DNA from: Acinetobacter sp. MB5
Lineage (GTDB): Bacteria; Pseudomonadota; Gammaproteobacteria; Pseudomonadales; Moraxellaceae
Assembly: GCF_003261585.1 (NCBI RefSeq)
Contig: NZ_POVU01000001.1
Coordinates: 124,001-188,000 of the forward strand
Reading direction: 5' to 3'
DNA: 64,000 bases
Made by a program: the position numbers and the translations under genes. Under the pieces are notes generated by a model that had not been told where the DNA came from, ran no database searches, and saw nothing but the letters and a program-made list of their open reading frames with translations. This document shows, in pieces, positions 42,776 through 51,892 of this stretch (position 1 is its first letter; the number at the start of each line of letters is the position of its first letter).

Positions 42776-43549
42776 TTATTGTCCTTTAAATACGGGTTTT
42801 CTTTTTTCAAAAAATGCACTGATGCCTTCTTGGCGGTCTTGGGTGGCAGCCAGCCAGACAAAACTTTGCCGCTCCAGTTTTAAGCCCTGACTCAAACTGG
42901 TTTCATGAATATTTTTGACAGATTGTTTAATCACACGTAATGCCAGTGGTGCCTGTCGGGCAATTTTTCCTGCCAGTTCTACAGCGTATTGCACCGTTAG
43001 TGCTGTAGGTGAAACCTGACTACAAATCCCGTGCTGTAGGGCTTGCTTGGCACTGAGCATTTCACCTGTCATTGCCCAGCGCATTGCCAGTTGTTGCCCG
43101 ACCAGACGGGCTAAGCGCTGCGTACCGCCTGCACCAGGCAACATGCCCAAACCAATTTCAGGCAAGGCAAATTTGGCATTTTCCCCACAAAGTACGATAT
43201 CAGCATGCAGTACCAGTTCAAAACCTGCACCTAGCGCATAGCCATTTACCGCTGCAATCAAAGGCTTGGAAAAACTGTCAATTTTTTGCCAAAGCTGTGG
43301 GCGCTCATCGAGCTGCAAATTCACCATGTCCAAATCGGCAAGTTCTGCCAAATCTGCACCTGCTGCAAAACAGGAAACATGCCCAGTAATAACCACTACG
43401 CCGACATCTGGGTTTTGCTCAGCCTGTTGCAACAGCTCGACCAAATGGCGCAAGGTGGCATTGTTGAGGGCATTACGTTTTTCAAGTCGATTCAAACTCA
43501 GTAGCAATACTTTTTCAGCAGGGTAACTTTGCGTGATCAGTTCTTGCAT
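42776..43549 (-). CDS. paaF: 2,3-dehydroadipyl-CoA hydratase
   Basis: Enoyl-CoA hydratase of the lower phenylacetate pathway. The 257-aa product has LLSLNRLEKRNALN, VVITGHVSCFAAGADLAEL, NGYALGAGFELVLHADIVLCG with the first catalytic Glu region, and FALPEIGLGMLPGAGGTQRL with the second Glu. Two in-frame ATGs exist; the one at 43549 is preferred because AAGGGG is at proper distance, whereas from 43555 it would be almost adjacent. It is 11 bp after paaE. Confidence 0.93.
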   Translation of the reverse strand: MQELITQSYPAEKVLLLSLNRLEKRNALNNATLRHLVELLQQAEQNPDVGVVVITGHVSCFAAGADLAELADLDMVNLQLDERPQLWQKIDSFSKPLIAAVNGYALGAGFELVLHADIVLCGENAKFALPEIGLGMLPGAGGTQRLARLVGQQLAMRWAMTGEMLSAKQALQHGICSQVSPTALTVQYAVELAGKIARQAPLALRVIKQSVKNIHETSLSQGLKLERQSFVWLAATQDRQEGISAFFEKRKPVFKGQ

Positions 43550-43560
43550 CGTCATTCCCC

Positions 43561-44622
43561 TTACTCGTCAAAACTCAGGCGAACATCGGCCGTTTTTGGC
43601 AATGCCTGACAGCTCAAGACATAGCCTTTTGCTACTTCTTCATCTTCAAGGCTATAGTTGATCAGCATATCCACTTCACCTTGCAAGACCTTACAACGGC
43701 AGGTCGCACACACCCCACCCTTACAGGCATATGGCAAGTCTGCACCCGCACGCAATGCTGCATCTAAAATACTGTCATCTTGCTGCCCGACATCAATACG
43801 CAGTTCACGACCATCCAGCACAATACTGACCCGAGCCTCCTGACGATCAGCCTGCTGTTCTGCCGTACGGCGTTTGATTTCACCTGTATTAAAACGCTCA
43901 GTATGAATACGGGTTTTGTCGATGCCCAATTCAGGCAACACAATTTCTACAGCCTGCATCATTTCTTCAGGGCCACAGGCAAAACAATGATCAAAAATCG
44001 GTTCAAGCACTTCATGACCAAACAGTTGTTGCAACTTGGCAACATCAATCCGCCCGTTCATCAACTCACTTTCATTCATCTCGCGAGAAAAAATATTGAT
44101 GAGCTGAAAACGGGTTTTGAACTGATCTTTCAAATCCATAATCTGTTCAGCGAACATGGTCTGTTTCCATGAACGATTGCCATACAACAAGGTAAAACTG
44201 GCTTCAGGCTGTTCAAACAACACATGCTTGATGATCGACAAAATTGGCGTAATGCCGCTGCCCGCAGCCACACCTAAATAATGTCGACCACCCTGTTTAG
44301 CCGCTTTCTGGAAAAATACCCCTTGAGGTGGCATGACTTCCAAGACATCACCCACCTGCAAATGCTCATTTGCCCATGTGGAAAATTGTCCCTGATCAAT
44401 TTTTTTCACTGCAATACTGATATCTTCGGTAGCAGCATGACTGCAAATCGAATAACAACGGCGAATTTCACCTTGCTCTGTAAGATGACGAATGGTCAGA
44501 TGTTGCCCTGCCTGAAAATCAAACTGGGACTGCACATCATTGGGTACATCAAAGGCAATACAAATCGCCTGATCGGTCTGCGGTGTAATGGTTTTTACTT
44601 TTAATGGAATAAATGTGTTCAT
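43561..44622 (-). CDS. paaE: Phenylacetyl-CoA epoxidase reductase subunit
   Basis: FAD- and [2Fe-2S]-containing reductase that passes electrons from NADPH to the PaaABC epoxidase. The 353-aa product has a ferredoxin-reductase half with GQHLTIRHLTEQGEIRRCYSICS and GVAAGSGITPILSIIKHVL, and a C-terminal plant-type ferredoxin with CKGGVCATCRCKVLQG plus a later SCQ cysteine. The ATG at 44622 has AAGGAAA upstream; an in-frame extension to 44655 overlaps paaD and lacks support. Confidence 0.95.
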   Translation of the reverse strand: MNTFIPLKVKTITPQTDQAICIAFDVPNDVQSQFDFQAGQHLTIRHLTEQGEIRRCYSICSHAATEDISIAVKKIDQGQFSTWANEHLQVGDVLEVMPPQGVFFQKAAKQGGRHYLGVAAGSGITPILSIIKHVLFEQPEASFTLLYGNRSWKQTMFAEQIMDLKDQFKTRFQLINIFSREMNESELMNGRIDVAKLQQLFGHEVLEPIFDHCFACGPEEMMQAVEIVLPELGIDKTRIHTERFNTGEIKRRTAEQQADRQEARVSIVLDGRELRIDVGQQDDSILDAALRAGADLPYACKGGVCATCRCKVLQGEVDMLINYSLEDEEVAKGYVLSCQALPKTADVRLSFDE

Positions 44623-44645
44623 GGCTGATTTCCTTATCTTCAGGC

Positions 44646-45146
44646 TCAAATGCACTTAAAATAGTCAAAAGGTTCGAGGCAATTTCGACATTGGTACAGT
44701 GCCTTACAGGCAGTTGAACTAAACTCGCTTAGCAATCGGGTATTGCGACTTTGACAATGCGGACAAGCCACACCATCAACCAATGCCACATGTGTCCCGC
44801 AGTGTTCAGCCTGACCTTGTGGCGGAGCAATCCCGTAAGCCTGCAACTTTTGCTTGCCCTGCTCAGACATCCAGTCCGTTGTCCAAGCCTCCGACAAATC
44901 CAGCAAAACCTGTACGGGTTCAAAACCCTGTTCATTCAGTGCCTGCTGAATCTGCTGTTTGAGCAAATCTGTTGCGGGGCAACCACTATAGGTTGGGGTT
45001 AGGCGTACCAGAATTTCATTTGCGGCATTCAGCTCCACCCCACGAATCATTCCCAGATCAATCACCGATAACACTGGAATTTCTGGGTCGCTGACACTTT
45101 CCAAAATCTGCCAGCACTGCTCAATACAATGTTGAATACGTTGCAT
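44646..45146 (-). CDS. paaD: PaaD, Fe-S assembly-type protein of the phenylacetyl-CoA epoxidase
   Basis: MIP18/DUF59-type protein needed for epoxidase activity, probably in iron-sulfur cluster maturation. The 166-aa product has SVSDPEIPVLSVIDLGMIRGVEL near the N terminus, LTPTYSGCPATDLLKQQI in the middle, and a C-terminal zinc ribbon CPHCQSRNTRLLSEFSSTACKALYQCRNC. GGGAGATGAGG precedes the start. It is followed by paaE. Confidence 0.94.
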   Translation of the reverse strand: MQRIQHCIEQCWQILESVSDPEIPVLSVIDLGMIRGVELNAANEILVRLTPTYSGCPATDLLKQQIQQALNEQGFEPVQVLLDLSEAWTTDWMSEQGKQKLQAYGIAPPQGQAEHCGTHVALVDGVACPHCQSRNTRLLSEFSSTACKALYQCRNCLEPFDYFKCI

Positions 45147-45166
45147 GCCTCATCTCCCTGATTCGA

Positions 45167-45919
45167 CTACCACACCATGTTGGGATAAGCGCGCTGTATG
45201 GATTGCATTTCTGCAAGCAAATAGCCCAAATGCTCGGTATGCAAACCTTGTTTAGCACCGCGACGATATGCCGTTTCAGGGGTTTGCAAGCTAAAGCGTT
45301 GTAGCTCAGCAGCAACTTGTTCATCCCAAAGGGTTTTATTCGATGCAAGATCAGGAATCACGCCTGTATCGACCAGCGTCTGTTCTTCTACCGTCAACTC
45401 AAAAAGCTCCGCACTAAAACGCCACAACTGATTCAGCGCTTGTTGCATGCGTTGATGGGCTTCATCTGTACTTAAGCTCAAGCGTTCCATCCAGCCTGTT
45501 GAAAAACGCAGGTGATATTTAATTTCTTTTAATGACTTGGTTGCCAATGCCGCGACTTCGGCATGTTGTGACTGTGCCAACGTGCTCATTAACAGCACAT
45601 GGTAATGGTCGATTAACCATTGACGGACAATGGTCTGGGCAAAGTCACCATTCGGCTGTTCACATAGCAGTAAATTCAGAAATTCGCGTTCTTGACGAAA
45701 ATACGCCAGTTGGTCTTCATCTTGTGGCGGGTTTTGTTGTTGCCCTGCCAACGTCAAGAAATTACGCGCCTGTCCCAGTAAGTCCAATCCAATATTAGCC
45801 AGTGCGATATCCACTTCCAGTTCAGGTGCATGCCCACACCACTGTGCCAAACGCTGTGCCAGTACCAGTTGACTGTCGCCAATATGCAGCAAGAATTTTG
45901 ATAATGCTAAATTCGTCAT
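45167..45919 (-). CDS. paaC: Phenylacetyl-CoA epoxidase structural subunit
   Basis: Non-catalytic ferritin-like subunit forming the PaaA-PaaC core. The 250-aa product starts MTNLALSKFLLHIGDSQLVLAQRLAQWCG and has LANIGLDLLGQARNFLTLAG, EREFLNLLLCEQPNGDFAQTI and EIKYHLRFSTGWMERLSLSTDEA. The ATG at 45919 is chosen over 45928 because AAGGA sits 8 nt before it and only 1-2 nt before the other. Confidence 0.95.
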   Translation of the reverse strand: MTNLALSKFLLHIGDSQLVLAQRLAQWCGHAPELEVDIALANIGLDLLGQARNFLTLAGQQQNPPQDEDQLAYFRQEREFLNLLLCEQPNGDFAQTIVRQWLIDHYHVLLMSTLAQSQHAEVAALATKSLKEIKYHLRFSTGWMERLSLSTDEAHQRMQQALNQLWRFSAELFELTVEEQTLVDTGVIPDLASNKTLWDEQVAAELQRFSLQTPETAYRRGAKQGLHTEHLGYLLAEMQSIQRAYPNMVW

Positions 45920-45934
45920 TTTGATCATCCTTGC

Positions 45935-46225
45935 TTACATGTGCTCAATGCCATCTGGAATGTGATAAAAGGTCGGATGGCGATAGACCTTATCCAGTGA
46001 CGGATCAAAAAATTCTGGCTTTTCATCAGGCTGAGAGGATTTAATCAGTTCAGAACGCACCACCCAAATGCTGATACCTTCATTACGACGGGTATAAACA
46101 TCTCGGGCATGTTGCAGCGCCATTTCATCATCCGCTGCACGTAAGCTCCCCACATGGCGGTGGCTTAGACCTTGTTTGCTACGAATAAATACTTCATAGA
46201 GTGACCAGTGATTTTTCTGTTGCAT
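45935..46225 (-). CDS. paaB: Phenylacetyl-CoA epoxidase subunit B
   Basis: Small subunit of the PaaABCDE epoxidase, which bridges two PaaAC units. The 96-aa product has the family features WSLYEVFIRSKQGLSHRHVGSLRAADDEMALQHARDVYTRRNEGISIWVVRS and ends with EFFDPSLDKVYRHPTFYHIPDG. AAGGA precedes the ATG. It lies 31 bp after paaA. Confidence 0.96.
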   Translation of the reverse strand: MQQKNHWSLYEVFIRSKQGLSHRHVGSLRAADDEMALQHARDVYTRRNEGISIWVVRSELIKSSQPDEKPEFFDPSLDKVYRHPTFYHIPDGIEHM

Positions 46226-46256
46226 GATTGATATCCTTATTCAAAAATCCGTATAG

Positions 46257-47195
46257 TTAAGCCACTTTGCTTTGAGCGACTGTGTGTTTTTGTGCATACA
46301 CTGCGGCAGCATCTCGCACCCACTGACCGTCTTCCCACGCTTTACGACGTGCTTCGATACGTTCATGGTTACATGGGCCTTGCCCTTGGATCACTGCCAT
46401 AAACTCATCCCAGTTAATTTCGCCAAAGCTGTAATGGCCTGTGCTCTCATTCCATTGCAAATCTGGATCAGGTACGGTCAAGCCAAGCTGCAATACTTGC
46501 GGCACGGTGTTATCGACAAATTTCTGACGCAGCTCATCATTACTAAAACGTTTAATTTTCCACGCCATGCTTTGCGCACTGTTCGGGGAATGATCATCAC
46601 TTGGGCCAAACATCATCAGTGCTGGCCACCAGAAACGATTGACCGCATCTTGTGCCATCTGTTTTTGCTGCTCGCTGCCTTGTGCTAGCGCCATCATGGC
46701 TTCAAAACCCTGACGCTGATGGAAGCTTTCTTCTTTACAAATACGCACCATGGCACGGGCATAAGGACCATAAGAGGTACGGCACAATGCCACTTGATTG
46801 ACAATTGCTGCGCCATCAACCAACCAGCCAATCGCTGCAACATCCGCCCATGACAATGTTGGATAGTTAAAGATGGAGGAATATTTCATTTTCCCTGCAA
46901 TCAGTTTTTCCATCATGTCATCACGGTCTGCACCCAGCGTTTCAGCCGCACTGTACAAATACAAACCATGCCCTGCTTCATCCTGCACTTTGGCAAGAAG
47001 CACTGCTTTACGTTTCAAAGTTGGTGCACGAGTAATCCAGTTCCCCTCAGGCAACATACCAATGACTTCAGAATGTCCATGCTGTCCAATCTGACGAATC
47101 AAAGTCTTACGATAGGCATCGGGCATATCATCTTTGGCTTCTATGGCAATATCCTGTTCGATACAGGCATTAAATTTCTGATACTTATTTTCCAC
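46257..47195 (-). CDS. paaA: Phenylacetyl-CoA epoxidase catalytic subunit
   Basis: Di-iron monooxygenase subunit that epoxidises the ring of phenylacetyl-CoA. The 312-aa product has the metal-ligand segments [16 protein letters not shown] and [40 protein letters not shown] upstream of the first, and [19 protein letters not shown] later. The start is GTG at 47195 with AAGGA 8 nt upstream. It is the first gene of the long - strand paa operon and is divergent from paaZ across a 265-bp promoter region. Confidence 0.96.
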   Translation of the reverse strand: MENKYQKFNACIEQDIAIEAKDDMPDAYRKTLIRQIGQHGHSEVIGMLPEGNWITRAPTLKRKAVLLAKVQDEAGHGLYLYSAAETLGADRDDMMEKLIAGKMKYSSIFNYPTLSWADVAAIGWLVDGAAIVNQVALCRTSYGPYARAMVRICKEESFHQRQGFEAMMALAQGSEQQKQMAQDAVNRFWWPALMMFGPSDDHSPNSAQSMAWKIKRFSNDELRQKFVDNTVPQVLQLGLTVPDPDLQWNESTGHYSFGEINWDEFMAVIQGQGPCNHERIEARRKAWEDGQWVRDAAAVYAQKHTVAQSKVA

Positions 47196-47460
47196 AGCAG
47201 CAATCCTTTTTGCTTCATATCCATGTTTCTATTTTTTGATACAACAATCATTATGTCAATATATTTTTATGTATCACTTTTTTATAATTATTTATTATTT
47301 TAAATAAATATATAAAATACAGCAACTTAAATAAAATTAATAAATCATATTTGTACAAAAATAATTAAAATACGATTGACAAGTGAAAAATTTTAAAAGA
47401 AATTATGAATCATATTTTTTAATTAATTTTATTTTACGTATCATAAAATGGAGTTTTAAG
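47196..47460. promoter_or_regulatory. Divergent paaA-paaZ promoter region with PaaX-like sites
   Basis: 265 bp, AT-rich. TGATACA at 47237-47243 and its inverted copy TGTATCA at 47270-47276 lie close to paaA; TTTTACGTATCATAAAA at 47432-47448 lies just before the paaZ ribosome site. Written in one orientation the sites read roughly RTGATACRT, similar to the E. coli PaaX consensus WWTRTGATTCGYGWT as I recall it. They are the likely PaaX operators for both directions. Confidence 0.6.
47432..47448 (+). promoter_or_regulatory. Candidate PaaX operator in the paaZ leader
   Basis: TTTTACGTATCATAAAA ends 12 bp before the paaZ ATG. Its GTATCATAAAA part is found again, at a similar distance from the start codon, before the GMC dehydrogenase gene. 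Confidence 0.55.
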
Positions 47461-49575
47461 ATGCTAGATCTCGACACCACCAATCCAGCTGAGCCCAATT
47501 CATCAGCCACCTCAACATCTGCTGAACAGCAAATTCCAAATCTGGCTTCTTTTGTATATGGGACATGGCACCATGCAACCCAGGATTTTCGTGAGGTCTA
47601 TCATGCGATTAGTGGCGAGCCAATCTATCGTGTCAGCAGCCACGGTATCGACATGGCAAAAGCTGTTCACTATGTCAAACAGCATGGTGCTGAACTTGCG
47701 AACTGGACATTTCATCAGCGCGCCAACGCCCTCAAACAAATTGCTCAGGCGCTGCTTGAACGCAAAGAAGAATTTTATGCATTGGCAACTGCAACAGGCG
47801 CGACGCGTAAAGATGCATGGGTCGATATTGAAGGTGGGATTCAGACTTTATTTGCCTACTCAAGCTTGGTTCGTCGTGAACTGAATGATGAAAAAATCAT
47901 TACTGAAGATGCGTGGATTCCACTCTCAAAACACGGCAGCTTTGGTGCAAAACATATTTTGTCTGCCAAAGCAGGTGTTGCCGTACATATCAATGCCTTC
48001 AATTTCCCGATTTGGGGTATGTTGGAAAAAATTGCACCAACACTTTTGGCAGGTGTACCTTGCATCGTGAAACCTGCAACAGATGGTGCACAATTGACCC
48101 AAGCTGTAGTTCATGCCATTTTGGATACCCAGCTTTTACCACAAGGTGCTTTACAACTCATCTGTGGACAAACCTATGATTTGTTTGAGCAACTCTCAGC
48201 ACAAGACTGTGTTACCTTTACAGGTTCAGCCGATACAGGACAAAAATTACGTCAGCACCCGCACTTAAACCACCACTCAATTCCATTTAGCATGGAAGCC
48301 GACTCGGTCAACAGTGCTATTTTAAGTCCCGAAGCCAATGAAACTACCATTGAGCTATTTGTCCGCGAAGTCTTCCGAGAAATGACCAGCAAAGCAGGCC
48401 AAAAATGTACTGCGATTCGCCGTGCCTTTGTTCCTGAAAACCTACTCGATACCGTTCAGACCCAATTGATCAACAAACTCAAAAAAGTAGTCGTTGGCGA
48501 TCCTGCTCGAAGTGATACGACAATGGGAGCATTGGCAAGCCTAAAACAAAAACAAGATGTTGCCCACAAAGTTCAACTACTGGCGCAAGAAGCCGAGATT
48601 GTATTTGGTGGTAACACCGATTTTGAATTTAATGCTGAATTCCCAGAACGAGGTGCATTTTTTCCGCCAACCCTGCTCCGCTGCACAACGCCAGATCAGG
48701 CTTCAATTATCCATCAAACTGAAGCATTTGGCCCTGTTTGTACCCTCATGCCTTATCAATCCATTGAACAACTTGCCCATCTAGTTGCGCGTGGCGAAGG
48801 GAGTCTGGTCGCTTCAATCGTTAAAAATTGCGATGAAAATATCGAAACACTGGTACAAAAAATTGCACCTTGGCATGGTCGCCTACACATTTTAGATGAA
48901 GAATCTGCCAAAGAAAGCACAGGTCATGGTTCTCCTCTACCTCACTTGGTTCATGGCGGACCTGGTCGTGCAGGTGGTGGTGAAGAATTGGGTGGTATTC
49001 GCGCAGTTAAACACTACATGCAACGTACCGCCATTCAAGGCTCACCCAACAGTCTAACTCAAGTCACACATGCATGGACTGCAGGCTCTAATGTCCGAGA
49101 AGACCGTGTTCATCCTTTCAAGAAAGATTTTGATGAACTGGTGATTGGTGAACGTCTACTTACTGCACGCCGCACCGTGACTGAGTCTGACCTCGTGAAT
49201 TTTGCCTGCCTAAGCGGCGATCATTTCTATGCCCATACGGACAAAATCGCTGCCGCTAACTCCTTCTTTGGAGAGCGTGTAGCACATGGCTATTTCATTG
49301 TCTCGGCTGCCGCAGGTTTATTTGTCGATGCTGCCGAAGGACCTGTGATCGCCAACTATGGCATGGACAATTTACGCTTTGTCGAACCTGTTAAAATTGG
49401 TGACTCGATTCAGGTCGAACTCACCTGCAAACAAAAGACGCCAAAACCACAAAAAGACCCGACACAACCTGCACATGGCGTTGTAGTATGGGACATTAAA
49501 GTGAAAAATCAGCGTCAGGAATTGGTCGCAACTTACGATATTCTCACTTTGGTTGCTCGTGCAGCAGAGCACTAA
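47461..49575 (+). CDS. paaZ: Oxepin-CoA hydrolase / 3-oxo-5,6-dehydrosuberyl-CoA semialdehyde dehydrogenase
   Basis: Bifunctional ring-opening enzyme. The 704-aa product has an N-terminal aldehyde dehydrogenase (about 30-545) with INAFNFPIWGMLEKIAPTLLAGVPCIVKPA, SMEADSVNSAIL and the catalytic Cys in TSKAGQKCTAIRRAF, and a C-terminal MaoC-like hydratase (about 560-700) with GERLLTARRTVTESDLVNFACLSGDHFYAH. The ATG at 47461 has TGGAG upstream. Somewhat longer than E. coli PaaZ (681) because of an extended N terminus. It is divergent from paaA and followed by scoA. Confidence 0.95.
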   Translation: MLDLDTTNPAEPNSSATSTSAEQQIPNLASFVYGTWHHATQDFREVYHAISGEPIYRVSSHGIDMAKAVHYVKQHGAELANWTFHQRANALKQIAQALLERKEEFYALATATGATRKDAWVDIEGGIQTLFAYSSLVRRELNDEKIITEDAWIPLSKHGSFGAKHILSAKAGVAVHINAFNFPIWGMLEKIAPTLLAGVPCIVKPATDGAQLTQAVVHAILDTQLLPQGALQLICGQTYDLFEQLSAQDCVTFTGSADTGQKLRQHPHLNHHSIPFSMEADSVNSAILSPEANETTIELFVREVFREMTSKAGQKCTAIRRAFVPENLLDTVQTQLINKLKKVVVGDPARSDTTMGALASLKQKQDVAHKVQLLAQEAEIVFGGNTDFEFNAEFPERGAFFPPTLLRCTTPDQASIIHQTEAFGPVCTLMPYQSIEQLAHLVARGEGSLVASIVKNCDENIETLVQKIAPWHGRLHILDEESAKESTGHGSPLPHLVHGGPGRAGGGEELGGIRAVKHYMQRTAIQGSPNSLTQVTHAWTAGSNVREDRVHPFKKDFDELVIGERLLTARRTVTESDLVNFACLSGDHFYAHTDKIAAANSFFGERVAHGYFIVSAAAGLFVDAAEGPVIANYGMDNLRFVEPVKIGDSIQVELTCKQKTPKPQKDPTQPAHGVVVWDIKVKNQRQELVATYDILTLVARAAEH

Positions 49576-49657
49576 GTATGATCATGCTGATGTTGTTTCT
49601 TCAGCATCAGCATCTCGCAACACTCATGGATATTTGAAACTATACAATGGAACTGCA

Positions 49658-50362
49658 ATGAACAAGATCTATCCCGATAGTCAATCGGCAATTTTCGATA
49701 TTATTCAAGACAATATGGTACTCGCTGTGGGCGGCTTCGGGTTATGCGGCATTCCAGAAATGCTGATTGAAACTGTGCGTGATTCCAATGCCCAAAATCT
49801 GACGTGTATCAGCAACAATGCAGGCATTGATGGCATCGGTTTAAGCCTGTTACTTGAATCTCGTCAGGTTAAAAAAATGATTTCCTCATATATTGGTGGC
49901 AACAAGGAATTTGAACGCCAATATTTAGCAGGCGAGCTAGAAGTCGAACTCACCCCACAAGGCACAATGGCAGAAAAAATGCGTGCTGCTGGTGCTGGTA
50001 TTCCTGCATTTTATACCCGTACTGGTGTGGGTACAGTCGTACAAGAAGGCAAAGAAGTCCGTAATTTTGATGGTAAAGACTATCTGCTTGAAATGGCGCT
50101 GCATGCAGATATTGCCCTCGTTAAGGCTTATAAAGCAGACAAAGCAGGCAATCTGGTTTTTCGTAAGACTGCTCGAAATATTAACCCAGACTGCGCTGTT
50201 GCAGGAAAAATCACCATAGCCGAAGTCGAACATCTAGTAGAAATTGGCGATCTAGATCCCGATGAAATTCATCTGCCTGGTATTTATATTGATCGCATTG
50301 TGGTGAATGCCAACCCAACAAAACACATTGAAATTCGTACTGTTAAAACAGAAACTGCATAA
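49658..50362 (+). CDS. scoA: 3-oxoacid CoA-transferase subunit A (ScoA-like)
   Basis: Subunit A of a type I CoA-transferase exchanging CoA between succinyl-CoA and a 3-oxoacid such as acetoacetate. The 234-aa product has the signature AVGGFGLCGIPEMLIETV at about 23-40, ISNNAGIDGIGLSLLL, and RAAGAGIPAFYTRTGVGTVVQEGKEVRNFDGKDYLLE. ScoA rather than PcaI or AtoD is judged from GLCGIP and GIDGIGL. The ATG at 49658 is family-consistent; an in-frame extension to 49553 overlaps paaZ. It lies 82 bp after paaZ, so it may share its transcript. Confidence 0.88.
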   Translation: MNKIYPDSQSAIFDIIQDNMVLAVGGFGLCGIPEMLIETVRDSNAQNLTCISNNAGIDGIGLSLLLESRQVKKMISSYIGGNKEFERQYLAGELEVELTPQGTMAEKMRAAGAGIPAFYTRTGVGTVVQEGKEVRNFDGKDYLLEMALHADIALVKAYKADKAGNLVFRKTARNINPDCAVAGKITIAEVEHLVEIGDLDPDEIHLPGIYIDRIVVNANPTKHIEIRTVKTETA

Positions 50363-50374
50363 TGGAGCACCCTC

Positions 50375-51028
50375 ATGGCTTGGACGCGTGAACAAATGGC
50401 TCAACGAGCCGCACAAGAATTACATGATGGCTTTTATGTCAACCTAGGCATCGGGCTACCGACATTGGTTGCCAATTACATTCCAGAAGATATCCATGTC
50501 TGGTTACAGTCAGAAAATGGTTTACTCGGTATTGGTGAGTTTCCACGAGAAGATGAAGTCGATGCCGACCTGATCAATGCAGGTAAACAAACCATCACCA
50601 CCAAAAAAGGTGCTTCACTGTTTTGTAGTTCAGAATCATTTGCCATGATTCGTGGTGGGCATATTGATATTGCGATTTTAGGTGCGATGCAAGTTTCAGC
50701 GACAGGTGATATTGCAAACTGGATGATCCCTGGACAAAAAGTCAAAGGTATGGGCGGTGCAATGGATCTGGTTGCAGGTGCAAAGAAAATTGTGGTGTTA
50801 ATGGAACATTGCAGCAAATCTGGTGAAGCCAAAATTTTGAATAAATGCAGTTTGCCACTCACAGGTTTAGGCGTAGTATCTCGCGTCATTACTGACCTTG
50901 GCGTATTTGATATTACACCAGAAGGCTTAAAGCTGATTGAACTGGCAGATCAAGTTGAGTTTGATGAAGTACAGCAAAAAACAGGTACGCCTATTATTAA
51001 TCAACACCATTATTTAGAAACTGCTTAA
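50375..51028 (+). CDS. scoB: 3-oxoacid CoA-transferase subunit B (ScoB-like)
   Basis: Catalytic subunit B of the CoA-transferase. The 217-aa product has the active-site Glu in [13 protein letters not shown] (about residue 51), the [14 protein letters not shown] block and [40 protein letters not shown]. Length equals ScoB of Bacillus. TGGAG precedes the ATG, 12 bp after scoA. A bidirectional terminator follows. Which 3-oxoacid it serves in this paa context is open. Confidence 0.9.
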   Translation: MAWTREQMAQRAAQELHDGFYVNLGIGLPTLVANYIPEDIHVWLQSENGLLGIGEFPREDEVDADLINAGKQTITTKKGASLFCSSESFAMIRGGHIDIAILGAMQVSATGDIANWMIPGQKVKGMGGAMDLVAGAKKIVVLMEHCSKSGEAKILNKCSLPLTGLGVVSRVITDLGVFDITPEGLKLIELADQVEFDEVQQKTGTPIINQHHYLETA

Positions 51029-51052
51029 CCAGTAAACGTATAATTTATCCAT

Positions 51053-51082
51053 AAAAAAAGATGCCATCAAGCATCTTTTTTT
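51053..51082. terminator. Bidirectional terminator between scoB and lpxA
   Basis: AAAAAAGATGC (51054-51064) pairs with GCATCTTTTTT (51071-51081) around a 6-nt loop. A and T runs on both sides suit the two convergent operons. Confidence 0.87.
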
Positions 51083-51096
51083 ACACAATATTTTGC

Positions 51097-51885
51097 TTAA
51101 CGCAAAATACCGCGCTCAGACTGTTCTAAAGAATCAATCAACAACTGAACTTCAGCAACTTCTGGCAAAATTTCTGCACGAATACGCTCAATGGCTTCAA
51201 CTGTTGTCAAACTTTCTTTATAAATAAGCTTGAATGCTTCACGTAAGCCTTGAATCACTTGTCTTGACCAACCTTTACGACGCATTCCCTCAATATTCAA
51301 ACCAAAAGCATGTGCGGGGTTTCCTGAAGCCATCACATAAGCAGGCACATCTTTAACAATCAAAGATGCCGCACCAATCATACTGTAGGAATCAATCTTA
51401 CAGAATTGATGAATTCCAGAGTTACCACCGACCACAACATAACTTCCAAGATGAACGTGACCTGCCACGCCCACATTATTAGCAAAAATATTATGATCAC
51501 CAATCTGACAATCATGAGCAATATGTGTATTGACCATCAATAGATTATGACTACCGATTTTGGTCAAACTATGATCTTGCACCGTACCACGATGCAGACT
51601 GCAATGCTCACGAATCACATTGTGATCACCAATTTCTAACCACGTTTCCTCGCCCTTATATTTCAGGTCTTGGCAAACCTCGCCAATGCTTGCAAACTGG
51701 AAGATCTCATTGTGTTCACCAATACGAGTATATCCGCCAATCACGACATGTGAATGAAGTTTAGTCCCCGCACCAATAGTAACTTGTGGACCAATCACAC
51801 AGTAAGGACCAATTTCAACATCAGATGCAATTACTGCAGATGAATCAATAATAGCGGTTGGATGGATATATTCTTTATTGCTCAT
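51097..51885 (-). CDS. lpxA: UDP-N-acetylglucosamine acyltransferase
   Basis: First enzyme of lipid A synthesis, acylating UDP-GlcNAc from acyl-ACP. The 262-aa product (the E. coli length) is a left-handed beta-helix with hexapeptide repeats (IHPTAIIDSSAVIASDVEIGPYCVIGPQVTIG) and the active-site region HSHVVIGGYTRIGEHN, VNTHIAHDCQIGDHN with the catalytic His, and a C-terminal helical part after GMRRKGWSRQVI. The ATG at 51885 is used (MSNKEYIHP); upstream in-frame codons overlap fabZ. Last gene of the envelope operon. Confidence 0.96.
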   Translation of the reverse strand: MSNKEYIHPTAIIDSSAVIASDVEIGPYCVIGPQVTIGAGTKLHSHVVIGGYTRIGEHNEIFQFASIGEVCQDLKYKGEETWLEIGDHNVIREHCSLHRGTVQDHSLTKIGSHNLLMVNTHIAHDCQIGDHNIFANNVGVAGHVHLGSYVVVGGNSGIHQFCKIDSYSMIGAASLIVKDVPAYVMASGNPAHAFGLNIEGMRRKGWSRQVIQGLREAFKLIYKESLTTVEAIERIRAEILPEVAEVQLLIDSLEQSERGILR

Positions 51886-51892
51886 GCCTGCT

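Noticed and set aside
49580..49620. ATGCTGA / TCAGCAT inverted repeat between paaZ and scoA
   Set aside because: Possible weak hairpin, but without a T-run and with a long loop; no basis to call a terminator or attenuator.
49553..49657. 35-codon N-terminal extension of scoA overlapping paaZ
   Set aside because: The extension is not family-like and has no ribosome site; the ATG at 49658 gives the standard N terminus.
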